Shown here: positions 1 to 11,450 of the stretch, piece by piece
Numbering within the stretch: the stretch's first letter is position 1
Layout: every line of letters starts with the position of its first letter
NCBI GenBank assembly: GCA_015680905.1
Contig: CM027378.1
Span: 79,823,501 to 79,887,500 of the forward strand
Reading direction: 5' to 3'
Origin: Coptis chinensis
Lineage: Eukaryota; Streptophyta; Magnoliopsida; Ranunculales; Ranunculaceae
DNA: 64,000 bases
Position numbers and translations under genes: made by a program
The notes under the pieces: model-generated
What the model was told of the DNA's origin: nothing
The model's database searches: none
What the model saw: only the letters and a program-made list of their open reading frames with translations

Positions 1-123
1 TTCCACAAGATGCCACAAGATCATCGCTACCTTGACTATGCACCATTCAAGAAAGTCGTCAAAATTGAGTTATTAGCTACAACGGAGAAATTGTCGTGGA
101 AAAGAGCGAGAGAAGAAGCGTAA
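1..123 (+). other. Open frame cut by the left window edge
   Basis: Frame 1 is open from the first base to a TAA at 121-123 (40 codons). It is basic, with a charged end reading WKRAREEA. It could be the last part of a coding exon or of a transposon gene that starts outside the window. I do not recognise the family. Downstream, to about 490, the sequence is AT-rich and I see no gene. Confidence 0.2.
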
Positions 124-539
124 GTGTTGAAAGAAGGTGGAGAAGTTGAAGAGAGCTGAAACTTGGAGTGAAAGGCTTGAACAAGCCAAAGCTAGGTCTT
201 GCAGGCTATACTTGTTGCTAATTCATTCGATGTGCTTAAATGTTGTAATCTGAACAATAATATTTGGGATTGCATAAAAAGCATTTTGATGTGCTTATTA
301 TAAATGTTATTGTTGTTACACAAAGCGTGCCCACTTGCAATTTTGTTCCGTAAGTTGATATGATGTATTGATGCGATATACTATACCACCAAATTATAAT
401 GCCAACGTTTGTCAACAACAAATTTACCTCAACTCATATGATCATCAATCAACATCAACACAAACAAACCAAACTGATAAATTGCCAAAACATCAACATC
501 AACGATATGGACTTAGTACGGCCATATCGTTTGGATTTG

Positions 540-1395
540 AACTTGGATAAAAAAAATGGCGTGTCTGTTTGGACTAAGTCCAAACGGTGTGGTCCCAAAT
601 GGTGTGGCCACACCGTTTGGTACTAAGGCCAAACGGTATGGCCATGCCGTTTGGGACTAAGTCCAAACAGACACACCATTTTTTTTCAAGTTCAAAGTCC
701 AAACGATATGGCCACATCGTTTGGGACAAAGTCCAAACAGACACGCCATATTTTTTGCAAGTTCAAAGTCCAAACGGCATGGCCACACCGTTTGGCCTTA
801 GTCTCAAAAGGTGTGGCCATGCCGTTTGGACTTTGAACTTGCAAAAAATGTGTCTGTTGAACTTTTGTCCTAAACGGCATGGCCATACCGTTTTGGCTTT
901 AGTCCCAAACGTGTGCCGTTTGGGACTAAGGCCAAACGGGTGTGGCCATGCCGTTTGGGACAAAGTCCAAACAGACACACCATTTTTTATCCAAGTTCAA
1001 ATCCAAAGGATATGGCCACACCGTTTGGACTTAGTTCCAAAGCGGCATGGCCACACCGTTTGAGACTAAGGCCAAACGGTGTGGCCATGCCGTTGGACTT
1101 TGAACTTGCAAAAAAATGGCGTGTCTGTTTGGACTTTGTCCCAAACGGCATGGCCACCTAATACCAAACGGTGTGGCCATGCCGTTTGGGACTAAGTCCA
1201 AACGGTGTGGCCATGCCATTTGGGACAAAGTCCAAACAGACACGCCATTTTTTTTTGCAAGTTCAAAGTCCAAACGGTGTGGCCATGCCGTTTGGGACTA
1301 AGTCCAAACAGACACGCCATGCCGTTTGGGACAAAGTTCAAACAGACACGCCATTTTTTTTGCAAGTTCAAATCCAAACGATATGGCCACACCGT
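540..1395. repeat. Palindromic minisatellite based on the CCAAACGG motif
   Basis: The block is built from irregular copies of a unit with two parts. One is an inverted motif of the form CCAAACGG-N2-TGGCCA-N2-CCGTTTGG, with TG/CA or CA/TG as the variable pairs. The other is a linker reading roughly GGACTAAGTCCAAACAGACA followed by a T-rich stretch and GCAAGTTCAAAGTCC. Because the unit is largely palindromic and has few stop codons, it produces many overlapping open frames on both strands, which I treat as artefacts. Inverted arrays of this kind can fold as hairpins in DNA or RNA. No transposon termini were found at its edges. Confidence 0.85.
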
Positions 1396-2346
1396 TCAAG
1401 AGGCAAAAAAATAGATCTTTTGTGTTTTGGCAAAAACATTGCGTACTACATTAGATTTTTGTGTTTTGGTAAATAACATTGGGATTTTTGTTGATAACAT
1501 TGGGATTTTTGTGTTCTGCATTAGAGATACTAATAGAGATAACATTGGGACATTAGAGATAACATTGGGACAATGTTCTGCATTAGATTATTAATAGAGA
1601 TACTTCGTTGTGACAAATTAAAATGCGCAAATTATCGAAGAGCACAAGAAGAGCCATTGAATGGATATAAACTGAGATCTAAGCAAAGCACATACGCGCA
1701 GCCCTGGTAAGTAGTATAACTGTTTACTCCACTGACAGCAGACGTCCTATTAAAATCAATGCCTGCTAATAGCAAAAACATAACCAAAGGCAATGTGACA
1801 TGAAATACATGAAACCCTAGGATCTTAGGTGAACATGAAAAGAATGACAAGTCCAAAGCAAGATCACTATCATTTCATATTTCAACAATGTGACACCATG
1901 TGAAATACATTGTCTGAATTACTGAACATAAAGTTAAGTTGCTACATATCAACAACTTGCACTTACAAAAGAGTCCTAACATAACATTTTTTGACTACAA
2001 AGAGATTTCCAATCTAACTTTCGACTTTAGTTGTATATCTAACTCTTTTGTTCTTTATCTCCTTCCTGCAAAACAAAAAAATTGAATAAACAGATCAGTC
2101 AAGCAAAGTTAAATCAAACGGCTTTATTAAGGTCTGACAGAAAAACTAACCTCTCCACTTGCTTCCTCATGTTCACCATCTTCCGCCACCACCATTTGCC
2201 TAATTACCCCCCAATAAAAACACATGAATCAAGGATAAATACTACCACATATGTCAAATCCAACACCAAATCTAGAAACCTCATTGATTGGAAAACTCTT
2301 GAACTTAAGTCATGATCAACTCTCAAAAGAACAAAGAAAGACAAAT
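1396..2346. other. Intergenic sequence with short local repeats
   Basis: I recognise no gene here. Between about 1430 and 1610 there are short imperfect repeats of GATAACATTGGGA and TTGGGATTTTTGT. Around 1630-1715 a stretch ends in TGG followed by GTAAGTAG, which resembles an exon with a splice donor, but its translation matches no family I know. Confidence 0.4.
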
Positions 2347-2560
2347 GCCAATAAACACTCCCTGCATCATCTCAACTAACACAAACTGAAAAGTAAAGGA
2401 AAACCCGCATCATCTCAAATGCCAATAAACACTCCCCGCATCATCTCAACTAACACAAACTGAAAAGTAAAGCAAAACCAGCATCATCTCAAATGCCAAT
2501 AAACACTCCCCGCATCATCTCAACTAACACAAACAAACCATTTCCATTTCCAACACTCGT
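2347..2560. repeat. 74-bp tandem repeat, about three copies
   Basis: Units beginning GCCAATAAACACTCCC start at 2347, 2421 and 2495, a period of 74 bases. Each includes GCATCATCTCAACTAACAC, and the first two run on into AAACTGAAAAGTAAAG. The third copy is partial. The array lies just downstream, in minus-strand terms, of the decayed plant mobile domain gene. Confidence 0.8.
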
Positions 2561-2639
2561 CCCAACACAAGATAAAAGGAGGTAAACTAACCAAACTAAC
2601 CACTAAACCCTAAACTAACCAAACTCAACATACCTAAAT

Positions 2640-5000
2640 CCTATGCTCCTTCACGATATCATCCGCCAATGAACTTGCACTGGGTCAAATTGTATGCCTC
2701 CATGAACTCGTTCTGTGCATCGTCACGGAATCGCATCCACCCAATTGCGGGCCTTGATTGAGCAAGCGAGAAATTTCATCGGCACGACGGGTCATGTCAA
2801 AATTAAAACACAAAACTACATTAGTATATACATTTACATTTATAAAATACCAAAACAAAACAAAACAAAAATTAACGTTGTAAGATATTAACTCACCAGA
2901 TTATGATATGGAAGACTCTGTAGGGAGTAGTGACTAAGATGATCAGGATTTATCATTCGAATATGACTATTGTTTTTGTACCAACTCATGTATCTACTAA
3001 CACACTCCCATGGATAAGACGGAATGGGTCCTCGTTGTTCAAGTTGAATCAAGTGATTCTGCCAATTACTCCAAAAGAGGGAAGACGCATATTAAATTTC
3101 ACATCATACCCGCCGTCCCGGAAGTAGTTCGCCGTCGAGGTCTTTGGTTTTGGGGATCCGAGGGGTACAAACCGCATATGACCCAACCGACGCGACAACC
3201 CTCGCAGAACATTGTAATCGCTTCGACATTATCAAGAAAGCATATAAATCCCTCGAAAAATGCTATTTCATCCACCGCCGTGTAGCTCGGACTTCAACAT
3301 AGAGATACCATTCAACCTGTCAAATAGCATATGATCGAGGAAATTAATCATTAATCACATACTAATAATATCAATTAATAAATAAAACTATTTACATACA
3401 AAAATGCTTACATCGGTACAAGTCATATTATCAATGGTGGCTCGGGTATACTTCAATGCAAATTGTTGTGCTAGCATAAAAGATCGAAAGTAATCGAGTA
3501 CCTATTAGCACGGACATGCTCAAATGATAGTCCTCATTTGGGTATGGCCCTAACACTAAGGAAGTACTCATAAATCCATGCCTACATTAATATAGACACC
3601 GAAAGTTAATATTGTAATAGATAGATAAAATTGACATTGAAAAGAAAAACAAAAAACTAATACCTGTAGGGAGAGTGAAATAGCACGAAACACCCTTCAC
3701 CTTGGCACTTTTGGCAATCCCAAGACCCACTGCACAAGTAAGCCGGTAAGGCCACCCCACGCCAGTAGTCTCTCGATCTCGGCAAATTTTGAAAGCGATC
3801 TCGATAACAAACAAACCGGGAGCTCCGTTCACGCGGTCGGTGAAGGCGGTACATCCAAAGAAAAATAACATATAAGCTTTCACAAAGAAATCGCACCTCT
3901 TTTTTGGGTTGACGCCTTCTTCACAACAACCCCATTTTCATCACGTAAATCTTCATCATTTACCTTCCCAAAGAAACCGCTTCATCAAGAAATCCATCCT
4001 AACTTTGGAAGTGAACTTATTGGATTTCATCTCCGTGATCTATCTTATCCATGGGTATGCCAAGATTTTTGTGGAGGAGTCTTTTTGTCTGTTCCAAGGT
4101 CAAATCGGTGTCCCCGATTACTACTTTGCCTCGATCGAACTCCTAAGAGTTGGGAAACATCGTCCAACGCGGATTGTCATCTCGGCCCCACGGCATATGA
4201 AACGTGTTGGTCTCTCGGATGCCACCTCTCCACAAACGCGAGAGACCAACACAGGGATCCTCGATGCTGATACACCTAAGACCGAGCACATAAGCCGGTC
4301 CTTTGAAGCTCCACGTGAAAAGTAGAACGGTCGAACACTCTCCTCCTGGATATCATATTGTACCAACTTGTTTAGGTGCCCATGGCACTTCAACACCCTC
4401 GCTCCGCCTAAAACAACAAAAACTTAGTATTAATGTATGCACAAGTTTCGTAATACAAAATTTAAATACTAATAGACACTATATGATAATATTACCTGCC
4501 CTTCCCAAACATCGCGAGCCACGTGCACCGCATAGTCATACAACAGATGTGACACACAAGGGCCACCTCCATAAACACCTCTCTTGAACTCCAAGTCATT
4601 GTTAGACTTTCTCACAATATTCACTGGAGGTGCAGTACATGGACTTCCTCGTCATCCTCCTCCTCCTCCTCCGCCCCTCCTCCGCCTCTTCCTCCTCCTC
4701 CTCGGTCTCCTCTTCACGCATCATCAACACCCTCTTCTTCACTATCGGCATGACTTAGAACTACACTCTTCCCACGATCTATATTTACGCCATCGCCATC
4801 TACATCTACATCTACATCTACATCTACATCACATCACTAACCGCCCCTCTTTCTTCTTTTTTGATTTCCTAACTCTACACCACTTACAACATTACTTGGG
4901 GATCATCCGCTTTCCGATCCCCTACAAACCGATGCCGGGTGGTTGTTCTCCTTCCTCTTTTTTCTCGGGCTCCTCATCGCGACCGAACTACTACTCCCCC
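2640..5000 (-). pseudogene. Decayed plant mobile domain (PMD) gene, probably from a transposon
   Basis: The PMD (aminotransferase-like / MAIN family) signature is scattered over three minus-strand frames. Near 4240-4150 one frame reads AFVERWHP, the next TFHMPWG, the next EMTI, and then LDDVSQLLG; together these form the usual PMD start. Around 3880-3660 come FFGCTAF and SRDYWRGVALPAYL, matching the later WG-A-LAYLY region. Around 3050-2950 comes PIPSYPWECVSRYMSWYKN, followed by SHIRM. Around 2750-2660 comes FRDDAQNEFMEAYNLTQ. Upstream, at about 5000-4620, is a D/E-rich tract. The many frame changes and stops mean no intact protein is encoded. PMD genes occur both in hosts and in MULE-type transposons. 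The neighbourhood favours a transposon origin, but I could not identify termini. The hAT element at 5494 lies just 5' of the acidic tract. Confidence 0.7.
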
Positions 5001-6132
5001 ACCTAACAACTTCTTAGCACCCGTGAAAAACACTTTTTTTTGCATTCTTCACATTCACATTCTTTGTTTGAGGCATTGCTACAAAATAAATAGGAGTTAA
5101 AAATAAGACATTCAACTAATTCAAATTGTTGCAATACCAACGTGAAAAAACAAAGAACGAAAATAAAGGCGGTGTGCATGCCAATCTATATCTAAGGTGT
5201 GCATGTATCTAGGCAAACTATACTCCTCAATTAAATCCCCCTCCACACACTAACAAAACCCAATCTAATTCAAGCATGCGAAATCGACTAGGAAAACATT
5301 GCGAGAACGACTCATGTAAAAACTTTAAAGCCGCCATGGAGATAATGAACATCGAAAAAGAAGCACATTTGTAAAACGAAAATAGTCGACGGCATATAAG
5401 AAAGAAGACAATATAAGAGCTGAAGCTCGATGGGGAAAATGAAAGGGCCATAATCTCACGAGTGGAGGAACGAAGAAAGACCAACATCAAAGGTAGGGCT
5501 GGTCATGAGACTCGGTGCTCGGCTCGTTTTGAGATCGGCTCGTGCTTGCTCATGAAAAAATATGAGTCAAATATGAGCTTAGTTTTAGGGTCGTTTCGAG
5601 TTCGAGTCGAGTAGCTCGCGAGCTACTCGCTATTTTATTAATTTTTTTTTCTATATATCATTATATATCATATGTGATCCAGAAAAAATACCCAGGCCCA
5701 TAAACATATTAACCTACAATGTAAAACCCTAAAAAATAGCCGCATTATCTCAAAAAGTTAAAACACATTCCAAAGCACCAAAATTTAATGGCGGTTCTCA
5801 AAACCTTATAATTCAAACACCACCAACACCGCCTCAAAGCTAATCATTAATCAACTCATATCAAAACTAATGAACTTCAATTTCATCATTCTCATAGTTG
5901 TTTTATCCGGTAAATTTCACTTCTTTTCATATTCTTTTGTAATTAAACTTTGTTACCATCATCACTTACAACTTCATTATGGTTTTGTTATGTTTAGGGT
6001 TTCTTAGATTGTGATTCGAACTAGAAATTCTGAATTGTATGTTTAATATTTGATATTTAGTTTAGTTCCATGTGTTTTTCTTGGTTTTATTTTCTTAAAA
6101 TCTTATAATTTCAATGTTAGTTTTAACTAGAT

Positions 6133-6444
6133 ATGCTCGAGCAAATGGCTTCAAATTCTGTTCCTCCTTCAACGGCTAGTAGCGTCATTGATGCCGAAAA
6201 TGTTATTAACGTAAGTGGTGATGATGGAACTGATCATGTTGAATCTGCAAAGACTACAAACAAGAGGAAGACCTCGACAGCATGGGAAGATTTTTCAGAA
6301 GTAAATGAGGATGGACGAAAGAAGGCTAAGTGTAACCATTGTTTTAAAAAGCTTGTTGTTGTTACAGGATCCACCACTAGCCTTCTTAGGCACCAAAAGA
6401 CATGCGTGATTCGGAAAACTAGCAAGTCAGGTAACCTCTTTTAG
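6133..6444 (+). CDS. BED zinc-finger N-terminal part of a hAT transposase
   Basis: This 103-codon frame starts MLEQMASNSV. It has an acidic and Ser/Thr-rich leader, then KRKTSTAWEDFSEV with the aromatic residues that open a BED finger, then CNHC, and then LLRHQKTC, giving the C-x2-C...H-x4-C pattern. BED fingers at the N-terminus bind DNA ends in hAT transposases and domesticated relatives. The frame stops at 6444, shortly after a possible splice donor (AG|GTAACC at about 6430). The catalytic domain should follow but is missing, so this is a fragment. The short relative spacing and intact finger leave open a DNA-binding product without transposase activity. Confidence 0.75.
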   Translation: MLEQMASNSVPPSTASSVIDAENVINVSGDDGTDHVESAKTTNKRKTSTAWEDFSEVNEDGRKKAKCNHCFKKLVVVTGSTTSLLRHQKTCVIRKTSKSGNLF

Positions 6445-6501
6445 TTTGTACGCATGTGAGTTGAAGTTTTACAACATCTAAACTTAAAAGAATTTCTTAG
6501 G
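6432..6501 (+). repeat. Left copy of an identical 70-bp direct repeat
   Basis: The 70 bases from TAACCTCTTTTAG to TTTCTTAGG recur without any difference I can see at 7323-7392. The pair brackets the retrotransposon-like fragment inside the hAT element. Confidence 0.9.
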
Positions 6502-7322
6502 CCATAAGCTTTTATTAAGGGGTGGGACTTTTTCACAGCCTTTAAAGCTTTGTGGAATACTGCTGCTAGCAATCAAGGTATGTCATCAAGCATCAATAAA
6601 CCAACTTTGAAAGCCTGCAAGGGCGAAGTTCAGCTTATTTCGTGGAAGGCTTACATGAACATGGCTAAGCCCACTAAGGCCACTATTGCTTTGAGAATGC
6701 ATAAATGAAACCCAATGTGCCCCTTTATGCAAGAAGGAAGTCAAAACTATTTCACATATCCTTCTCTCGTTCATTCTCTAGCAGATTGTGGTATGCATCT
6801 CGATCATGCATCAAACCGCCTACTTGGACTTGAAGAGAATGGGTGGACCGTGGTACTTTCGGTTCCGTGCCTTAAAAAGCATGAAAGAGAGAGCTTTATC
6901 AAATATAAAGCTATTCTGATCCGGAAAATAATGAGGCATAGAAATGATGTTGTCTTTGATCGATCTAAACTAAACCCTTCGTGATCCTCGAGAACACTCA
7001 AATTATGTGGACGGATATTTAGAACTTTGGTGCAAGCAACGATATAAAACCTATTAAGAAATCTAATGGAGGTGTTGTAGGTTGGTGTCCTCTCGAATTC
7101 ATTGGGTCAAAGTGCATTTTGATGCAGCTCTCGTGTTATCAATGGCAAGGGTAGTCTTTCTTTCTTTGTAGAGCGGAGGATGGCAGTTTGATAGCGGCTA
7201 GAGCTAAGCCTTTTTTAGTCAGATCTAGTGAGGAGCCTGAGTTGAAGGCTGCAGAATGGGTCTGTAACAAGCAGATCCTTTTCATTATTTATTGTTGCCT
7301 TTCAACAATTTGTTTTCATGTC
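6502..7322 (+). pseudogene. Captured non-LTR-retrotransposon-like fragment (zf-RVT and RNase H remains)
   Basis: Around 6716-6790 the frame CAPLCKKEVKTISHI resembles the zf-RVT zinc-binding motif that follows reverse transcriptase in plant LINE-type proteins. Around 7083-7150 the frame SSRIHWVKVHFDAAL matches the start of plant RNase H (RVT_3), including the first acidic residue. An AEA-like stretch (ELKAAEWV) follows near 7240. Stops and frame changes separate these pieces. The fragment lies between two identical 70-bp repeats, in place of the missing transposase core. It may be a captured piece of a LINE or of a LINE-derived host gene. It is not functional. Confidence 0.6.
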
Positions 7323-7392
7323 TAACCTCTTTTAGTTTGTACGCATGTGAGTTGAAGTTTTACAACATCTAAACTTAAAAGAATTTCTTAGG
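7323..7392 (+). repeat. Right copy of the identical 70-bp direct repeat
   Basis: This matches 6432-6501 base for base as far as I can read. After it, the sequence continues with GTAACGTTTATTTG, which may be the original hAT intron. Confidence 0.9.
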
Positions 7393-8062
7393 TAACGTTT
7401 ATTTGATTTTGTAGCATATCAATTTTAGTAACTAGACATGTGATTAGCGTATTATTATTATTGTAGGTTTTCTTTTTGGGTGTGCCATAGTTGATACTCA
7501 TGGTGGCAGTGAGAAGTTAAAGTGTTGCGGACTTGCATCAAATGTAGAAGCAATTGAACCAAACAAGAGTGTTGCAGCCAATAAAGTTAGAAAATAGAGA
7601 TATGGCAAAAGTGATTTTGTCATAATTTTGGCTATCTATTTTATAAGTGGTATGTAATAGCTTTTTGTAATGTTTTTGGATGTTGATGGTAGTTTGGATG
7701 CGCTTCCTACATTGTGAAAACTGAAATGTAATACGTTTTTTGGAATTTTTGTACTTAAATCATACAAAAATGGGGTTTATTCAACAATTTTGAGTATATA
7801 TGCCACTGTTTCCAGATGCAAGCTCATGACCTACGAGTCTCAAGCTCAAGCAGTCGAGCTTCACTCGAGCTCGTTTTGTAAAACGAGTCGAGTCGAGTCG
7901 AGCTCGAGCTAATTATAATTCAAATTGAGTCGAGTTTGAGCACAAAGTGGAGCTCGACATTGAGTTTGACCTCGGCTCGAACTCGACTTGAAAACTCACG
8001 AGCCGAATCTGAGCATGCCAATACTCGGCTCGCTCGACTCGATGACCACCCCTAATCAAAGG

Positions 8063-9360
8063 GGAACAACTGTCGATACTCGATCTTAAGTCTCTAACTC
8101 AAAAACTAAATTGATTTATCAGTATACATTATTTTTATTTTTATTATTTTTGGGTAAAATTTTATCAAGAATTCAAGATACATGAGTATGTCTTGTTTTG
8201 CTATTGATGTTGTTCTAAAGGATGTGTAAGCTAATAAATCAAAGGAACACTTATATGAAGCTCAACAAAGATAGAGTTACTCATGACTTTTTTTATGAGG
8301 ATGATCTACACATCGTGGTCTCGTGGAGATCGTCGTAGCAAAAACTTATTACTTACCTTGTTTTGACTCGAAGGTGTCGATTACTATTAACATGAATTCT
8401 ATAAGAATTATCTGTACTTATATTATATATTTTTCTTGTAATAAAAGAACAGATTGGATGACATGGATTCTATAATAAAAGATACCATCTTGGCATCTTC
8501 CATATTCCAATCATTAACGACTTTCATAGAGTTCAACCACCAAGAATATAACTAGTTCGAACTTGGATAAGTGAGAGCAAAAGTAAGAGTCAATTGAAGC
8601 TCCATATCATTGTTTATTATATTTTTCTTAATAATCAGAAATTAGATGTTACTTGGGTTGTGACAAACCGCCCTCCGTCCACATTACATCCTTTCTTGTG
8701 AAGTGTGACTGAACACTACTAACAAAGTTCCCTGGGGAAAGTGCAACATGAAAGCCCTATAACTTAATGGAGACTATGGGCACCACAGAAAAGGGATTAT
8801 GGGGATGGATGTGGATCTTACGGAACGTATCTATATATATCCGCTATACTTGCGAAAATATAAATTTTGTTATACTCGAAATCTTGTGAAACTTGTGTTA
8901 GATGGATGACCACTAGCTAGGTTCAGCTTTATTTTGGTTTTCATGCATTCTTAACTTCATTTTAAGAATAGGTGATATCAACAGAATGGGTGATAACAAC
9001 AGGGAAAGTACAAAATGGGTGTCTAGAATTCAAAAGAATTGAATCAAACATAACATTATATATATATATAAGGATAGAAAGATAGAACAGTTACCTGAAA
9101 CAGAGCTATATATTTATTTTGAATCAAGCAAGCAGTACTCCAGTCGATATGGCCTCAAATAAAAATCTAGTGATATCAACAGGAGAGACAATAAGTTCAT
9201 AACTTCATTGTTTTATTTAATGATTTATTTATTTTGAACTTGGATAAACATAACATTGATGTCTCTGTCTCCATTTCTATAAATCAAAAAATTAAAAATA
9301 TAAATAACTTAAACAAATAAAAATCCCAATGTACATAAACAAGTAAATATCTTAAACATC
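8063..9360. other. Intergenic sequence
   Basis: AT-rich, with no gene or element boundary that I can support. It contains a short TA run near 9057 and a repeated phrase GTGATATCAACAG. Confidence 0.4.
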
Positions 9361-10412
9361 AAAACTCGGCGAGTTCACCGAATATGCTACTTCACGAACT
9401 CGACGAGAGTTCAAAACTCGATAGAGTTCACGAACTCTCGGCGAGTTCACCGAATATGCTACTTCACCGAACTCTGATAGAGTTCACCGAACTCTAACAG
9501 AGTTCACCGAATATGTGTTTGTCACCGAACTCTGACAGAGTTCAAAACTCTGAAAGAGTTCAAAACTCTGACAGAGTTCACTGAACTCTGACAGAGTTCA
9601 AAACTCTGATAGAATTCAAAACTCTGACAGAGTTCACCGAATATGCTAGTTCACCAAACTCTGACAGAGTTCACCGAATATGTTAGTTCACCGAACTCTG
9701 ACAGAGTTCAAAACTCTGATAGAATTCAAAACTCTAACAGAGTTCACCGAATATGCTAGTTCACCGAACTCTGACAGAGTTCAAAACTCTGAAAGAGTTC
9801 AAAACTCTGATAGAGTTCACCGAACTCTGATAGAATTCAAAACTCTGACAGAGTTCACCGAATATGCTAGTTAACCAAACTCTGACAGAGTTCAAAACTC
9901 TGAAAGAGTTCACCGAACTCTGACAGAGTTCACCGAATATGCTAGTTCACCGAACTCTGACAGAGTTCAAAACTCTGATAGAGTTCACCGAACTCTGACA
10001 GAGTTCAAAACTCTGACAGAGTTCAAAACTCTGATAGAGTTCACCGAACTCTGACAGAGTTCAAAACTCTGTCAGAGTTCACCGAATATACTAGTTCACC
10101 GAACTCTAACAGAGTTCAAAACTCTGATAGAGTTCACCAAACTCTGACAGAGTTCACCGAATATGCTAGTTCACCGAACTCTGACAGAGTTCAAAACTCT
10201 GATAGAATTCAAAACTCTGACAGAGTTCACCGAATATGCTAGTTCACCGAACTCTGACAGAGTTCACCGAATATGCTAGTTCACCGAACTCTAACAGAGT
10301 TCAAAACTCTGACAGAGTTCACCGAACTCTGACAGAGTTCACCGAATATGCTAGTTCACCGAATATGCTACTTCACCGAACTCTTACAGAGTTCAAAACT
10401 CTGACAGAATAC
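9361..10412. repeat. Palindromic minisatellite based on GAACTCTGACAGAGTTC
   Basis: About 1.05 kb consists of three interchangeable modules. These are GAACTCTGACAGAGTTC (a perfect inverted repeat around a single A) or its GATAGAGTT variant, a CAAAACTCTG linker, and CACCGAATATGCTAGTTCAC. The modules are shuffled in varying order, so there is no fixed period. The array gives overlapping open frames that are artefacts. It is unrelated in sequence to the palindromic block at 540-1395 but has the same architecture. Confidence 0.9.
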
Positions 10413-11450
10413 GGTATGAAGAATATTTTTTTCGGCAATTTAGGATTTTGATTGCATAGCAGAAAAGGTTTTCCCAGCATAGATATATGATGAACGAAAG
10501 TTATCATGCTTATGTTGGTTGTCGTTCTATTAACTTTGGTGGTTGCCCAAAGCAAGCGTATGTCTCTCTTGAACATAGTGGATCCAATGGTCCGACAATC
10601 TCGACTCTGAATTGTATATATGGTTCTACTTCTTTAGAACCCCGGTTTGCATACACGAACCTGTCTAGAAGAGGAATCAACTCCAAGGGTACCTCTACCA
10701 TGTTGTATGCTTATCTTGCTTAGGCACCAATCAAATGTGCCACATTTGCTACCATATAAGCATATAGGTAGATTGGTCTGCAGTTTCTTTTCCTCATCGG
10801 CTGCTAATGTTCCTCAAAATCTTAGTTATTACTTACTACTACGGATTTTCACTATTGCGGTTTGATGGACAAATACTCGTCAAAATCATCTATCCGCTTT
10901 AGTATACTCAACAGAAAAAAAAAATGGTTACTCCAAATCCTCAAAATGACAAGTCCGAAGTCGTACCTAAGTTTACAAGGACTAAAATACTACAAGATAC
11001 AACGCACTTTTTTCTGAACCAATTGATACAATGTACATCAAGTAACTAACCAATTTATAGGTCTATACGATTTCAGGCCAAAGTAGAGAATAAAATGTGT
11101 TAATGGAAGCATACCTTAATTGGAACTCGAGAGAGAGTGAAGTTTAGAGAGCTTAGGTGGTCGTTAATGGCGATGGAAATATGTAATTACTATAGTCGAT
11201 CCCTCTTTTTTTTTTGCTAGATCTGTTTTTTTAGGTGGTCGTTAATGGCGATGGAATTGGGTTCTGATAAAGTCGATCCCTCTTTTTTTTTTTGTTAGAT
11301 CGGTTTTTTTTTTCTTTTTTTGAGAAGATGGTGAGGAAAATACGTTTTTACCCTCATTGAGATCTTCAGATCTTGAGGGCGAGATCCGACGGCTCAAATG
11401 AAGAGTGAGATAAGAGTGGCACTCTAGACAAACCGATATATATATATATA
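10413..11450. other. Unassigned region with a local duplication
   Basis: Short open frames exist at 10487-10723 (+) and 10510-10701 (-), but neither matches a family I know. From about 11150 to 11310, a segment reading AGGTGGTCGTTAATGGCGAT, then roughly 20-30 further bases, then GTCGATCCCTC and a T-run, is present twice with a period of about 80 bases. A TA run at 11437-11450 leads into the MULE. Confidence 0.35.

Larger units (their letters stand above)
5494..8054 (+). mobile_element. hAT-superfamily DNA transposon, non-autonomous
   Basis: Both ends carry a short terminal inverted repeat. The left begins TAGGGCTGGTCAT and the right, reverse-complemented, begins TAGGGGTGGTCAT. They are flanked by a perfect 8-bp target duplication, ATCAAAGG, at 5486-5493 and 8055-8062, the length typical of hAT elements. 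Subterminal regions are rich in CTCGAG/GCTCG motifs. Inside is a BED zinc-finger exon, but the catalytic core and hAT C-terminal dimerisation domain are absent. The middle is occupied by a retrotransposon-like fragment. The element therefore cannot encode a complete transposase. The intact duplication suggests that it is not very old. Confidence 0.93.

Noticed and set aside
399..1476. Many overlapping open frames of 60-158 codons on both strands
   Set aside because: They are produced by the palindromic minisatellite, have the same peptides in several frames (WPHRLG, PNGVAMPFG) and match no protein family.
4584..5006. 140-codon Pro/Leu/His-rich plus-strand frame
   Set aside because: It is the shadow of the D/E-rich tract of the minus-strand PMD gene and of CATCTA repeats.
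9680..10451. Repetitive open frames rich in RVQNSDRV / HRTLTEF
   Set aside because: Translations of a palindromic minisatellite with no conserved domain.
10487..10723. 78-codon plus-strand frame and its minus-strand counterpart
   Set aside because: Neither shows a known motif, and the two overlap almost completely, so coding cannot be supported.
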